This document shows, piece by piece, positions 34,830 through 42,547 of a DNA stretch of 64,000 nt. Positions within the stretch are counted from its first letter, which is position 1; every line of letters starts with the position of its first letter. Source of the stretch: Bremerella alba (GTDB lineage Bacteria; Planctomycetota; Planctomycetia; Pirellulales; Pirellulaceae). The stretch spans positions 1-64,000 of the forward strand of contig NZ_JABRWO010000002.1 in the NCBI RefSeq assembly GCF_013618625.1. Direction: 5' to 3'. The notes beneath the pieces were generated by a model. It saw nothing but the letters and a program-made list of their open reading frames with translations, had not been told where the DNA came from and did no database searches. The translations under genes and the position numbers were made by a program.

Positions 34830-36194
34830 TTAGCTGTCGGGATTCGTGGTCAATCCATGTCGCTTGGCGATTCGGTAGAACTGGGCGCGATCCATGTCAG
34901 AGAGGCGAGCTGCTTCGGCTAGATTACCGTTGGCGTCTTGAATCACCCCCAACAGATATTCTCTCTCGAACTGATCCTTCGCTTTCCGAAAAGGAAGGCG
35001 TTCTTTACTAGACACAGCGTTCGGCCCTGCCAGGCCGTGTTGCACAATTCGAGAAGGTAGGTCCGTTGCCTCAATATGCGTATTGCGATGCAATACGGCG
35101 AGTTGCTCGGCGAAATTTTGCAGCTCACGCACATTCCCTGGCCAGGGATAGAGCCGCATCATCTCCACTGCAGAAGGAGTGAACGTTGGTGGCTGACGAC
35201 CTTCGGGCACGAACTGATTCACAAAATGTTGGGCAAGTAACGAGATGTCTCCCGGACGTTCCCGCAACGGTGGAAGCTCGATGGAAATAACGTTCAGTCG
35301 ATAATAGAGATCCGCTCGAAAACGCCCCAGTTCCACCTCCTTCATCAAGTCACGATTGGTGGCGGAAACTAGACGAGCGTGACTTATTTGATCTTTGCCA
35401 CTGCCCACGCGGGTGTACTTGCCGCTATCCAAAACGTGTAGCAACTTCGATTGCAGCTCGAAACCGAGTTCCCCGATTTCATCCAGAAAAATCGTCCCAT
35501 TTCCAGCGGCCTCGAATCGCCCAATCCGCTTCTTAGAGGCTCCTGTAAATGCGCCTTCTTCATGTCCGAACAATTCACTTTCCAACAAATTGGAAGGAAT
35601 CGCAGCGCAATTGACTTCTACAAACGGCTGCTCGCTTCGCTGGCTTTGTTGATGGATCGCGTGCGCCAGAAGTTGTTTGCCGCAGCCCGTTTCCCCCAGG
35701 ATCAATACCCGGCTTTCTGTCGGGGCAATCGTTTTCACTTTTTCAAAGACGGTGTTCATCTTCGCATCGCCAGAAATCATTCTGGCAAGGGACTTGTGAC
35801 GCGTCGGCGGACTGGGGGCATGTTCCCAAAGAACTCGCCGCACCCGTGCTACTAACTCCTTACTCTCGATAGGTTTAGTCAAGTAATCGGCGACACCTAG
35901 CCGGGCAGCCTCGATGGCTGATTGCTCTGTGCCAAAGCCAGTAACCATGATGATGGGAACTCGGCAACCACCTCCGCGAATGCTGCGTATAATCTCGAAA
36001 CCTCCCAGTTCCGCGATCACCATACCGGTAATAATCAGGTCGTAGTCACCGCGGACCACTTTAGGGATCGCATCCAGCGGACTGAGGTTCGATTCCGCTT
36101 CCAAACCCTCGTTACATAAGGTAGTTACCATCTCCTCACATAACGCAGGTATGTCGTCGATAAATAGGATTTTTTGTCGCGGCTTCTTTGCCAT
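34830..36194 (-). CDS. NtrC-type sigma-54 activator with atypical receiver domain
   Basis: 454 residues in three parts. Receiver (8-120): the acidic pair D13/D14, switch T85 and K107 are present, but the usual phospho-acceptor position reads IITGMVI (Gly57, codon GGT) instead of IITD. AAA+ domain (about 137-370): Walker A GETGCGKQ (167-174), the sigma-54 contact loop GAFTGA (214-219), and Walker B TIFLDEIGEL. The C-terminal Fis-type HTH reads GNLAEAARLSDMDRAQFYRIAKRHG. It should remodel sigma-54 RNA polymerase at enhancer-dependent promoters, but probably not through normal phosphorylation. No histidine kinase gene is adjacent. Targets unknown; the transporter gene downstream on the same strand is one candidate. 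Confidence 0.93.
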   Translation of the reverse strand: MAKKPRQKILFIDDIPALCEEMVTTLCNEGLEAESNLSPLDAIPKVVRGDYDLIITGMVIAELGGFEIIRSIRGGGCRVPIIMVTGFGTEQSAIEAARLGVADYLTKPIESKELVARVRRVLWEHAPSPPTRHKSLARMISGDAKMNTVFEKVKTIAPTESRVLILGETGCGKQLLAHAIHQQSQRSEQPFVEVNCAAIPSNLLESELFGHEEGAFTGASKKRIGRFEAAGNGTIFLDEIGELGFELQSKLLHVLDSGKYTRVGSGKDQISHARLVSATNRDLMKEVELGRFRADLYYRLNVISIELPPLRERPGDISLLAQHFVNQFVPEGRQPPTFTPSAVEMMRLYPWPGNVRELQNFAEQLAVLHRNTHIEATDLPSRIVQHGLAGPNAVSSKERLPFRKAKDQFEREYLLGVIQDANGNLAEAARLSDMDRAQFYRIAKRHGLTTNPDS

Positions 36195-36310
36195 CTATCT
36201 CCCCTGTTGTGTCAGTTCGACTAGGCGAACCTTTTCGACCGGTACGGTTCTTGCATAACGAGCAAGCCAGTTATTGCCAAGTAGACCTCCGTGATCATTG
36301 AGGAGATTCC

Positions 36311-36787
36311 ATGACACTTTCCGCCCGAGAAGCCAAGACCGAAACTAGCAGCCCCACCGATTGTCCCCCCCTGCCCCCTTTTCATTTGGCCATGCAAGTC
36401 CACGATCTGGCAATTGCTCGTTCGTTCTACGGAGAACTGTTGGGTTGTCCAGAGGGTCGAAATGCGGAGAGTTGGGTTGATTTCAACTTCTTTGGGCATC
36501 AATTCGTTTGCCATTTGAATGCCAAAATGTCGGGACACTCCATTCACTATAACGAGGTCGACGGCCACGGAGTTCCCGTTCCCCACTTCGGGGTTGTGCT
36601 GACAATGGATCGATGGACCGAGTTGGCCGAACGACTCACCAACAAGGGAATTAAGTTTGAAATTGCGCCTTACATTCGCTTTGCCGGTGAGCCTGGGGAG
36701 CAAGGAACTATGTTTTTCTTTGATCCATCAGGCAACGCGATAGAGATCAAAGGATTTCAGAGTATGGACTCGTTGTTTGCCACGTAA
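36311..36787 (+). CDS. VOC (glyoxalase/dioxygenase fold) protein
   Basis: 158 residues with GAGGAG before the ATG. One complete vicinal-oxygen-chelate domain: FHLAMQVHDLAIARSFYGELLG (first His ligand), HFGVVLTMDRW (second His) and MFFFDPSGNAIEIKGF (Glu ligand). Related bacterial proteins are annotated as dioxygenase-like or glyoxalase-like with no defined substrate. It is divergent from the sigma-54 activator and 112 bp upstream of a lipoprotein gene. No clear link to D-amino acid metabolism other than position. Confidence 0.85.
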   Translation: MTLSAREAKTETSSPTDCPPLPPFHLAMQVHDLAIARSFYGELLGCPEGRNAESWVDFNFFGHQFVCHLNAKMSGHSIHYNEVDGHGVPVPHFGVVLTMDRWTELAERLTNKGIKFEIAPYIRFAGEPGEQGTMFFFDPSGNAIEIKGFQSMDSLFAT

Positions 36788-36899
36788 GCCAATCTCCGTC
36801 TTAAAAACCTTGTTTCGGTTCCAGCTGCCTTCTAGCAGTATTAACGAGATTCTAAATCGAAATTTTTTGTGACTACGAAGTCTGGGGGAGTTCATAACC

Positions 36900-37367
36900 A
36901 TGTCCATGAACCTTATTCCAAAATATCAACACGCGATCGCACTGGGTCTTGCGACTTGCGTGTGTGTACTAATTCCAGGCTGCTTCGGCAGTTCCGGTAG
37001 TACCAATCAAAGGGAACTAGTCCAAGGCATCATCTTCTGTGGGCGGGTGCCACTAAGCGAAGGTGTGGTACGTTTCGAGCCTGATGATCAGCACGCCGCG
37101 CTGCCGGTTGCTTCTGGTGACATCCAATCCAACGGAGAGTTTCAGCTGGAAACCGACCAGGGATCAGATCTTCTACCAGGCCGCTATCGCGTGATCGTTA
37201 CCGATGCGACTGGCAGCTCTGAGGGAGAAATTCGTAACCGAGCTGGCCAAGTTTGTCTCTATGGAGATACCGGCCAGACTGCTCAGGTTATTGCCGGAGG
37301 AGTCAACCAATTTCGCTTCGCCATGGCAGGTCCTGAAGGACCGCGAGATATGCCCGAAGGGGAATAA
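36900..37367 (+). CDS. Small lipoprotein, carboxypeptidase-regulatory-like
   Basis: 155 residues. The lipoprotein signal ends at ATCVCVLIPGCFGSSGS (Cys about residue 28). The mature part includes VQGIIFCGRVPLSEGVVRFEP and LLPGRYRVIVTDATGS, the strand pattern seen in the lipoproteins at 12092 and 17578. Unlike those, no DUF1559 gene precedes it. It lies 57 bp before the dgcN-like coding region, so it may share its transcript. Function unknown. Confidence 0.8.
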   Translation: MSMNLIPKYQHAIALGLATCVCVLIPGCFGSSGSTNQRELVQGIIFCGRVPLSEGVVRFEPDDQHAALPVASGDIQSNGEFQLETDQGSDLLPGRYRVIVTDATGSSEGEIRNRAGQVCLYGDTGQTAQVIAGGVNQFRFAMAGPEGPRDMPEGE

Positions 37368-37424
37368 CCCTTTTAGTAATACATTGTTTTTCAATTCTCT
37401 GTGAACAGGAATTCGCTCGCAACT

Positions 37425-38540
37425 ATGAGCACTACGCATGAAATCAAAGACCACTTGCCAGCACTTAGTCCGGTTAGTGGTACAACTGCATATGACTTAT
37501 CCAAGTATCGTCGGATCGTCATCCTCACCGAGGGACACACTAACGTCTCCACAGCCAAGACCGCCAACGGCTTACTCAGATTTCGCGGCGATGACGTTGT
37601 GGCTCTACTCGACAGCGAGTGCCCCCATCGTACCGCCAGCGAAGCACTGGGTCATGGCGGGGATATCCCGATCGTGTCATCGCTAAACGAAGCTGACTCG
37701 CCGGATGCCATGTTCATCGGAATCTCCCCTGCCGGGGGACGCTTGCCAGCTCCCATGCAATCCGCAATTCGCCAGGCAGTTGCCTCTGGTATCGATGTGA
37801 TCTCAGGTCTGCATGATTTTCTCAGCAGCGACTCTCAGCTTGTTGCCGCTGCCGCAGAAAGTGGTAGCCAACTTATTGACGTCCGTCGTATCGACGAGCG
37901 ATCTACGGCGAAACATCCGGAATTTCGCAAAGGGTGTGTGCGTGTGCACACAGTCGGGCACGACTGCGCCGTCGGTAAGATGTTTACTTCGCTAGAGATC
38001 GAGCGAGAGCTATTAAAGCGAGGCCTTGATGCCAAGTTTTTAGCGACGGGACAAACAGGAATCATGATCGCTGGTAACGGCGTCCCAATTGACTCCGTGG
38101 TATCAGACTTCGTCAATGGTTCGATGGAAAACCTCGTCTTGGCCTTCCAACAGCACGATTTCCTGCTGATTGAAGGTCAGGGAAGCATTGTCCACCCAGC
38201 TTATTCCGGCGTGACCGCAGGTCTCTTGCATGGCTGCGCGCCTGACGGGCTGATTTTGTGCTACGAAGGAGGACGAACAACAACAAAGGGGCTTGATCAC
38301 GTACCGCTGAAGTCACTAGCCGAGCTAAAGACCATTTACGAGACGATCGCATCGGCTCGGAATCCATGTCAGGTTATTGGCGTAGCGCTAAATGGACGTC
38401 GCCTATCTGCCGACGAAGCAACGGCCGAGAAAGAGAAGGTGTCCGCTGAACTGGGCTTGCCGGTCTACGATGTTTATCGCGACGGACCTCAGGCACTCGC
38501 AGATGCTGTTCTCGAATTAGGAAAGAAGGTGAACCCATGA
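37425..38540 (+). CDS. dgcN: DgcN-like protein (DUF1611; N-terminal Rossmann plus P-loop domain)
   Basis: About 371 residues from the ATG at 37425 (a GTG at 37401 is an alternative). The N-terminal DUF1611_N domain (RRIVILTEGHTNVSTAKTAN, FIGISPAGGRLP) is followed by a P-loop-type domain with VGHDCAVGKMFTSLEI, ATGQTGIMIAG and LIEGQGSIVHPAYSG. Members paired with an enolase-superfamily epimerase were described as DgcN, a D-glutamate N-acetyltransferase, in marine bacteria using D-amino acids. The stop overlaps the downstream epimerase ATG by four bases (ATGA), the same gene pair. That assignment fits the D-amino acid context. Other DUF1611 roles remain possible, as does simple annotation as 'NAD-dependent epimerase'. 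Confidence 0.85.
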   Translation: MSTTHEIKDHLPALSPVSGTTAYDLSKYRRIVILTEGHTNVSTAKTANGLLRFRGDDVVALLDSECPHRTASEALGHGGDIPIVSSLNEADSPDAMFIGISPAGGRLPAPMQSAIRQAVASGIDVISGLHDFLSSDSQLVAAAAESGSQLIDVRRIDERSTAKHPEFRKGCVRVHTVGHDCAVGKMFTSLEIERELLKRGLDAKFLATGQTGIMIAGNGVPIDSVVSDFVNGSMENLVLAFQQHDFLLIEGQGSIVHPAYSGVTAGLLHGCAPDGLILCYEGGRTTTKGLDHVPLKSLAELKTIYETIASARNPCQVIGVALNGRRLSADEATAEKEKVSAELGLPVYDVYRDGPQALADAVLELGKKVNP

Positions 38541-39565
38541 GACTGGAAATTAATCGAGTCGAGATGCCCCTCCGAAACGTGTTTCGAATCTCGCGTGGCG
38601 AGATTTCGGTCCAGGAAACAGTTATTGTCCAGTTGTACGATAACGGAGAATCGGGGTTAGGCGAGGCAACCCAAAGCAGCTATTACACACATTCGGCAGA
38701 TTCAATCATTGATTCCCTTAAGCAACTCGAGCAAGAGCTTCGCGAGTGGGAGTTCACCACACCGGAAGCACTTTGGGAAGTTGCCGAGGAGCGGCTAGCG
38801 AATGATTACTTCGCCCTTTCGGCCTTGGACCAAGCTGCTCATGACCTGTACGGTAAACGCCATCGCACTTCGGTCTTCGAGCGGAAAGGAATGAATTGGC
38901 ATAACGTTCCTCAGTCGAGTATCACTGTCTCGATTGCGTCGATTCCACAAATGATTGAGGAACTTCAAGGTTTTGCTGGATGGCCCATTATCAAGGTCAA
39001 GCTGGGAACGAGCGATGACTTGGCAATTATCCAAGCCCTTCGTGACAGCAGCGATGCCGTCATTCGTGTGGATGCGAACTGCGCATGGACAGTCGAAGAA
39101 ACGATCCGCAATTCAATCGAGTTTGCTTCTTTGGGCGTCGAGTTTATCGAGCAACCTCTGCCGGCCGATGCCCCAGTAGCCTCTAAGCGAGTCGTCTTCG
39201 AGGAAAGTGCACTGCCAATTATCGCCGACGAAAGCTGCCAGCGAGAGGATGACGTTCGCGAATGCGATGGACTGTTTCATGGCATTAACATTAAGCTGTG
39301 CAAATGTGGCGGCTTAACTCCGGCGTTTCGGATGTTAGACGAAGCGAACTCCCGTGGCCTCAAAACAATGGTTGGATGCATGATCGAGTCGGAAGTCGCG
39401 ATCTCAGCGGCTGCTCAATTGGCGCCACGACTCGACTACGTAGACCTGGACGGTGCGGCTCTGCTGGCCCGGCAACCAGCCCAGGGCGTGAAGGTGCAAC
39501 ACGGGAAAATTTCTCGACCGAGTGGCTTTGGCTGCGGTGTGACTTTGAACACCACTTTGGTCTAG
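38537..39565 (+). CDS. dgcA: DgcA-like N-acetyl-D-glutamate racemase / dipeptide epimerase (enolase superfamily)
   Basis: 342 residues of the muconate-lactonising-enzyme subgroup. The catalytic Lys pair (IIKVKLG), metal ligands VDANCAW (Asp), FIEQPLP (Glu) and IADESC (Asp), and the second-face Lys in NIKLCKCGG are all present. The MIES segment before the C-terminus matches dipeptide epimerases such as L-Ala-D/L-Glu epimerase. Translationally coupled to the DgcN-like gene, which favours racemisation of N-acetyl-D-Glu over dipeptide epimerisation. Either reaction converts a D-Glu unit from peptidoglycan into an L-form. Cytosolic. The choice between the two activities needs an assay. Confidence 0.88.
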   Translation: MRLEINRVEMPLRNVFRISRGEISVQETVIVQLYDNGESGLGEATQSSYYTHSADSIIDSLKQLEQELREWEFTTPEALWEVAEERLANDYFALSALDQAAHDLYGKRHRTSVFERKGMNWHNVPQSSITVSIASIPQMIEELQGFAGWPIIKVKLGTSDDLAIIQALRDSSDAVIRVDANCAWTVEETIRNSIEFASLGVEFIEQPLPADAPVASKRVVFEESALPIIADESCQREDDVRECDGLFHGINIKLCKCGGLTPAFRMLDEANSRGLKTMVGCMIESEVAISAAAQLAPRLDYVDLDGAALLARQPAQGVKVQHGKISRPSGFGCGVTLNTTLV

Positions 39566-39699
39566 ACCACATCTCAGTTGCCGGTTACGGCAATAATAAT
39601 GCGATCTATCAACCGTTGGGCGACACAGAAGAAATCGCCCGACGGATCACGGATACAATCGATCAATTGCGACGGCACACATAGCCAACACGCAATGGT
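39566..39699 (+). other. Possible C-terminal gene remnant after dgcA
   Basis: About 120 bp after the dgcA stop, in a different frame, reads as a protein-like tail (LDHISVAGYGNNNAIYQPLG, then TEEIARRITDTIDQLRRHT, stop at 39684). The amphipathic end resembles the tail of a PLP aminotransferase of class V. No upstream domain is present, so at best a fragment. Confidence 0.25.
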
Positions 39700-40623
39700 C
39701 TATTGAGCCGGAAGCACACCGGAACGGCGGAAACTCTCGGCATGAAATTGCAGGAGTTCCAGGCCACGTTGATCGTAGACCTTTTGAGCACTATGCGGGG
39801 CCCCTTCTACAATTACTCGCTCGAAAGGAATCTTCAGCGATTCCAGGAACTTCATGTACTGCAAGTTGTTCTCGTAGTTAAAGCCTTCGGTACCGACATG
39901 CAGCATAATCCTCAATGGTGGCTCCTGGTCATCGGCATATTTACGTGCCAGATCCCAGGTATTATCGCCTGGGGTAAAGACCAAGTTTTTATTCTCACGA
40001 CCGTTTTCTTCTGAAATTCGCTTTTCGGTCGCATATCCAGATCCGCCAGGAGCCGCCGAACAGAACAGTTCGGGATGCTTGAACATGATCCGCGTTGTTC
40101 CACGGCCTCCCTGAGAAAAGCCTTCCAGGCCACGCCCTTTGCGATCCGCTACAGTGCGATATGTCTTGTCGATGAATGGAATTAGCTCTTGCACAAAGAC
40201 ATCCTCTCCCATCGCGTTCTCGCGATCGGCAAGGTTATAGTGACTTACCGGACCACCATTGACGAACACATAGATCATGTCCGGTGTTTCAGAATGGGTC
40301 ATGTAACGGTGAAAATAGTTCGCCAGCTTGATGCTCTTGGTTTCATTTCCTGGCCGGCCTCCATGCAAGTAGTAGACGACCGGATAGCGACGATCGGTAT
40401 CCGTTTCATATGATGGTGGCAGGTAAATACAGTAACCCACGTCATGCTTCATCGACGGGCTCTTAAAGACACCGTGCTGAACACCGTCTGGCATCATGCG
40501 AGGTGTGTTGACCCACTTGAACGGCGGAGAAGTTTTCTTTTTGGTGTTCTGCGCCATTACCTCCGAGCTTTGCATTGCGAGCAACAACACTGCGATACCA
40601 AGCAAGATGATTCGCCCCATCAT
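39700..40623 (-). CDS. Exported esterase (alpha/beta hydrolase, esterase D-like family)
   Basis: About 307 residues from the ATG at 40623 with GGGG eight bases upstream and a signal peptide (IILLGIAVLLLAMQSSEVMA). Core motifs: YPVVYYLHGGRPGNE (oxyanion region), GLEGFSQGGRGT (Ser nucleophile), LHVGTEGFN (acid region) and VEGAPHSAQKVYDQRG (His). This fits the putative esterase family that includes feruloyl and acetylxylan esterases and trehalose mycolyltransferase-like folds. Next to three sulfatase genes, removal of acyl groups from polysaccharides is the natural guess. Substrate not determinable. Confidence 0.85.
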   Translation of the reverse strand: MMGRIILLGIAVLLLAMQSSEVMAQNTKKKTSPPFKWVNTPRMMPDGVQHGVFKSPSMKHDVGYCIYLPPSYETDTDRRYPVVYYLHGGRPGNETKSIKLANYFHRYMTHSETPDMIYVFVNGGPVSHYNLADRENAMGEDVFVQELIPFIDKTYRTVADRKGRGLEGFSQGGRGTTRIMFKHPELFCSAAPGGSGYATEKRISEENGRENKNLVFTPGDNTWDLARKYADDQEPPLRIMLHVGTEGFNYENNLQYMKFLESLKIPFERVIVEGAPHSAQKVYDQRGLELLQFHAESFRRSGVLPAQ

Positions 40624-40714
40624 TTTCACATCCCCAAACTCAAAACAAAATTGCGACGTCAGTTAACCCTAGCTTGAAGCAACCAGCATTTGCAAGCTGT
40701 CGCCACCAATGCGA

Positions 40715-42235
40715 CTACTTCGAGGCAGCCGTTTCGTGTCTGCCAACTAATTGGTCTGGGTCAGTCGGATCTAAACTCCAAAGTGGCGGCGGAACGAAGC
40801 CAGCCTGTCCGATCCCGTACGGAAGAACCGCATCGGGCGGTTGTAGTGCCCGGTGGTCGACCAATTGCTCCGCCAATTGATTCACTTTCTTAGGTTTCTC
40901 TCGAGCGAGGTTGTTCGTCTCGTTCAAATCTTGCTCAAGATGAAATAGCCGAATCAGGTGCGCGCCCTTTCTCAATTGGCTCACGTCGGTTAGCTGAGGA
41001 CCATTGACCACCAGCTTCCACCCCTTGTCGATGATTGCCAGGTGCTCGGACGATGGCCCCGATTGCCCGTGGTACGAAAACCACGGCCTGCTGACAACGG
41101 TCGATCCGGGTTCCTCCAAAACGGATGTCAAATCGATACCATCAATCGGCTTCTCGGTGAAATTAGCACATTGCCCACCAGCAACTGCGACCAATGTGGG
41201 AAGGATGTCGATGTAGCCACAAACAACTTCAGTCGATCGCCCCGCAGCGATCTTTGCAGGCCAACGAACGCACGCTGGCACGCGAATTCCCCCTTCAAAC
41301 ACCGTTAGCTTCGACCCTTTCAATGGTTTGTTAATGCCTCGCAATTTACCTACGCCGCCATTGTCGCTGAAGAACCAGACAACCGTGTTTTCCGATTCGC
41401 CAGAGGCTTCCACAGAATCCAGGATCCGCCCGATACCTTCATCCATGCGGCCGATCATCGCCTTATAGATCTCTCGATGTTTGTTATCTCGCCCCGTCAC
41501 TTCTGACAAATTCCCATATAGCTCGATGGCATCGTCGGGGGCCTGAAACGGAGAATGCGGTGCGTTGAATGGCACATAGCAGAAATACGGAGCATCTGAC
41601 GCCGCGGACTGTTTGATCCACTTTGCTGCAGCGTCAGCAATCAGATCGGTTGCGTACCCCTTTTCGTCGAGAGCATCATATCCAACATGCCAGTCCCGCA
41701 CGTCATCTCTTGATAGGTCGAAGTAATCGATGGCACCGTTGTAGTGGCCGTGAAAATGCGTGAAGCCTTGCGCCAGAGGGTGCCACTTCGCCCGGCGATG
41801 TCCCAAATGCCACTTGCCGAAGATCCCCCGATTCTCGTAACCAAGAGTCGACAACATCTCTGCTAGGGTCACCTCCGAGGTTGGCAGTCCGAAGTCTCGG
41901 TAAGGCGGAATCACTGCTCGAGCACAGCCGAATCGAATCGGGTAACGTCCGGTCAACACCCCTGCCCGCGTCGGAGAACACATCGGTGCGACGTAAAACC
42001 GGTTCAAGGTGATTCCACTGGCAACGAGAGAATCGATGTGCGGCGTCAGGAATTCCTTGTTTTGGTATCCAACAGAGTTCCAACCGAGATCATCGGCGAG
42101 AATCACCACGATGTTGGGTAACAGATCAGGCGTAGCCGCGCGCCGCGAAGCAGTCGAGGACTGCTCGTCTGCAGAGGCATCGCAAAAGAGTAAAGCGATC
42201 ACAATTCCAACCGCAGAACAAGCACGTATAAACAT
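40715..42235 (-). CDS. Sulfatase, arylsulfatase A-like, exported
   Basis: 506 residues with a signal peptide (CSAVGIVIALLFCDASA). The metal site ILADDLGWN is at about 45-52. The formylglycine motif CSPTRAGVLTGR has Cys86 as the residue to be oxidised, and FGKWHLGH contributes Lys/His to the active site. FFSDNGG completes the metal-binding set. Full length for the arylsulfatase A/N-acetylgalactosamine-6-sulfatase group. Downstream of the esterase gene order on the same strand with a gap of about 92 bp. It probably removes sulfate esters from marine polysaccharides. The maturation enzyme is not in the window. Confidence 0.93.
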   Translation of the reverse strand: MFIRACSAVGIVIALLFCDASADEQSSTASRRAATPDLLPNIVVILADDLGWNSVGYQNKEFLTPHIDSLVASGITLNRFYVAPMCSPTRAGVLTGRYPIRFGCARAVIPPYRDFGLPTSEVTLAEMLSTLGYENRGIFGKWHLGHRRAKWHPLAQGFTHFHGHYNGAIDYFDLSRDDVRDWHVGYDALDEKGYATDLIADAAAKWIKQSAASDAPYFCYVPFNAPHSPFQAPDDAIELYGNLSEVTGRDNKHREIYKAMIGRMDEGIGRILDSVEASGESENTVVWFFSDNGGVGKLRGINKPLKGSKLTVFEGGIRVPACVRWPAKIAAGRSTEVVCGYIDILPTLVAVAGGQCANFTEKPIDGIDLTSVLEEPGSTVVSRPWFSYHGQSGPSSEHLAIIDKGWKLVVNGPQLTDVSQLRKGAHLIRLFHLEQDLNETNNLAREKPKKVNQLAEQLVDHRALQPPDAVLPYGIGQAGFVPPPLWSLDPTDPDQLVGRHETAASK

Positions 42236-42547
42236 AAGGGAATATCTCGCAGAAGGAGCGAAAATGAGGTGATCTTATTGTAGATACTCAATACGCCCCT
42301 GCCATGCGTTTCCTTCTTCGTCCCGGCATGAATTCAAGCGAATGGCAACCCAAGCGTACCTTTTGCGGTCCTTACCAACAAAGGACTAATTCCGATTGAG
42401 GGAACTTTCACTATTTGTTTAGGCCGTCTACGAATAACGGCATTCACTGCCGAAACCCCTTATAATTCAAACCCTTTTCATGCTGTCGCTATTCTTCTTA
42501 ATACTCGCGCCGTCATTTAACCATTTCTCTAGCCCGGGAATTTCGCC
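42236..42547. promoter_or_regulatory. Divergent promoter region between two sulfatase genes
   Basis: About 310 bp with no gene. A good -10 hexamer TATAAT lies at 42461-42466, 80 bp before the rightward sulfatase ATG, but no matching -35 box is evident. A small inverted repeat (GCCGT...ACGGC, about 42424-42441) sits just upstream and could be an operator. Confidence 0.3.
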
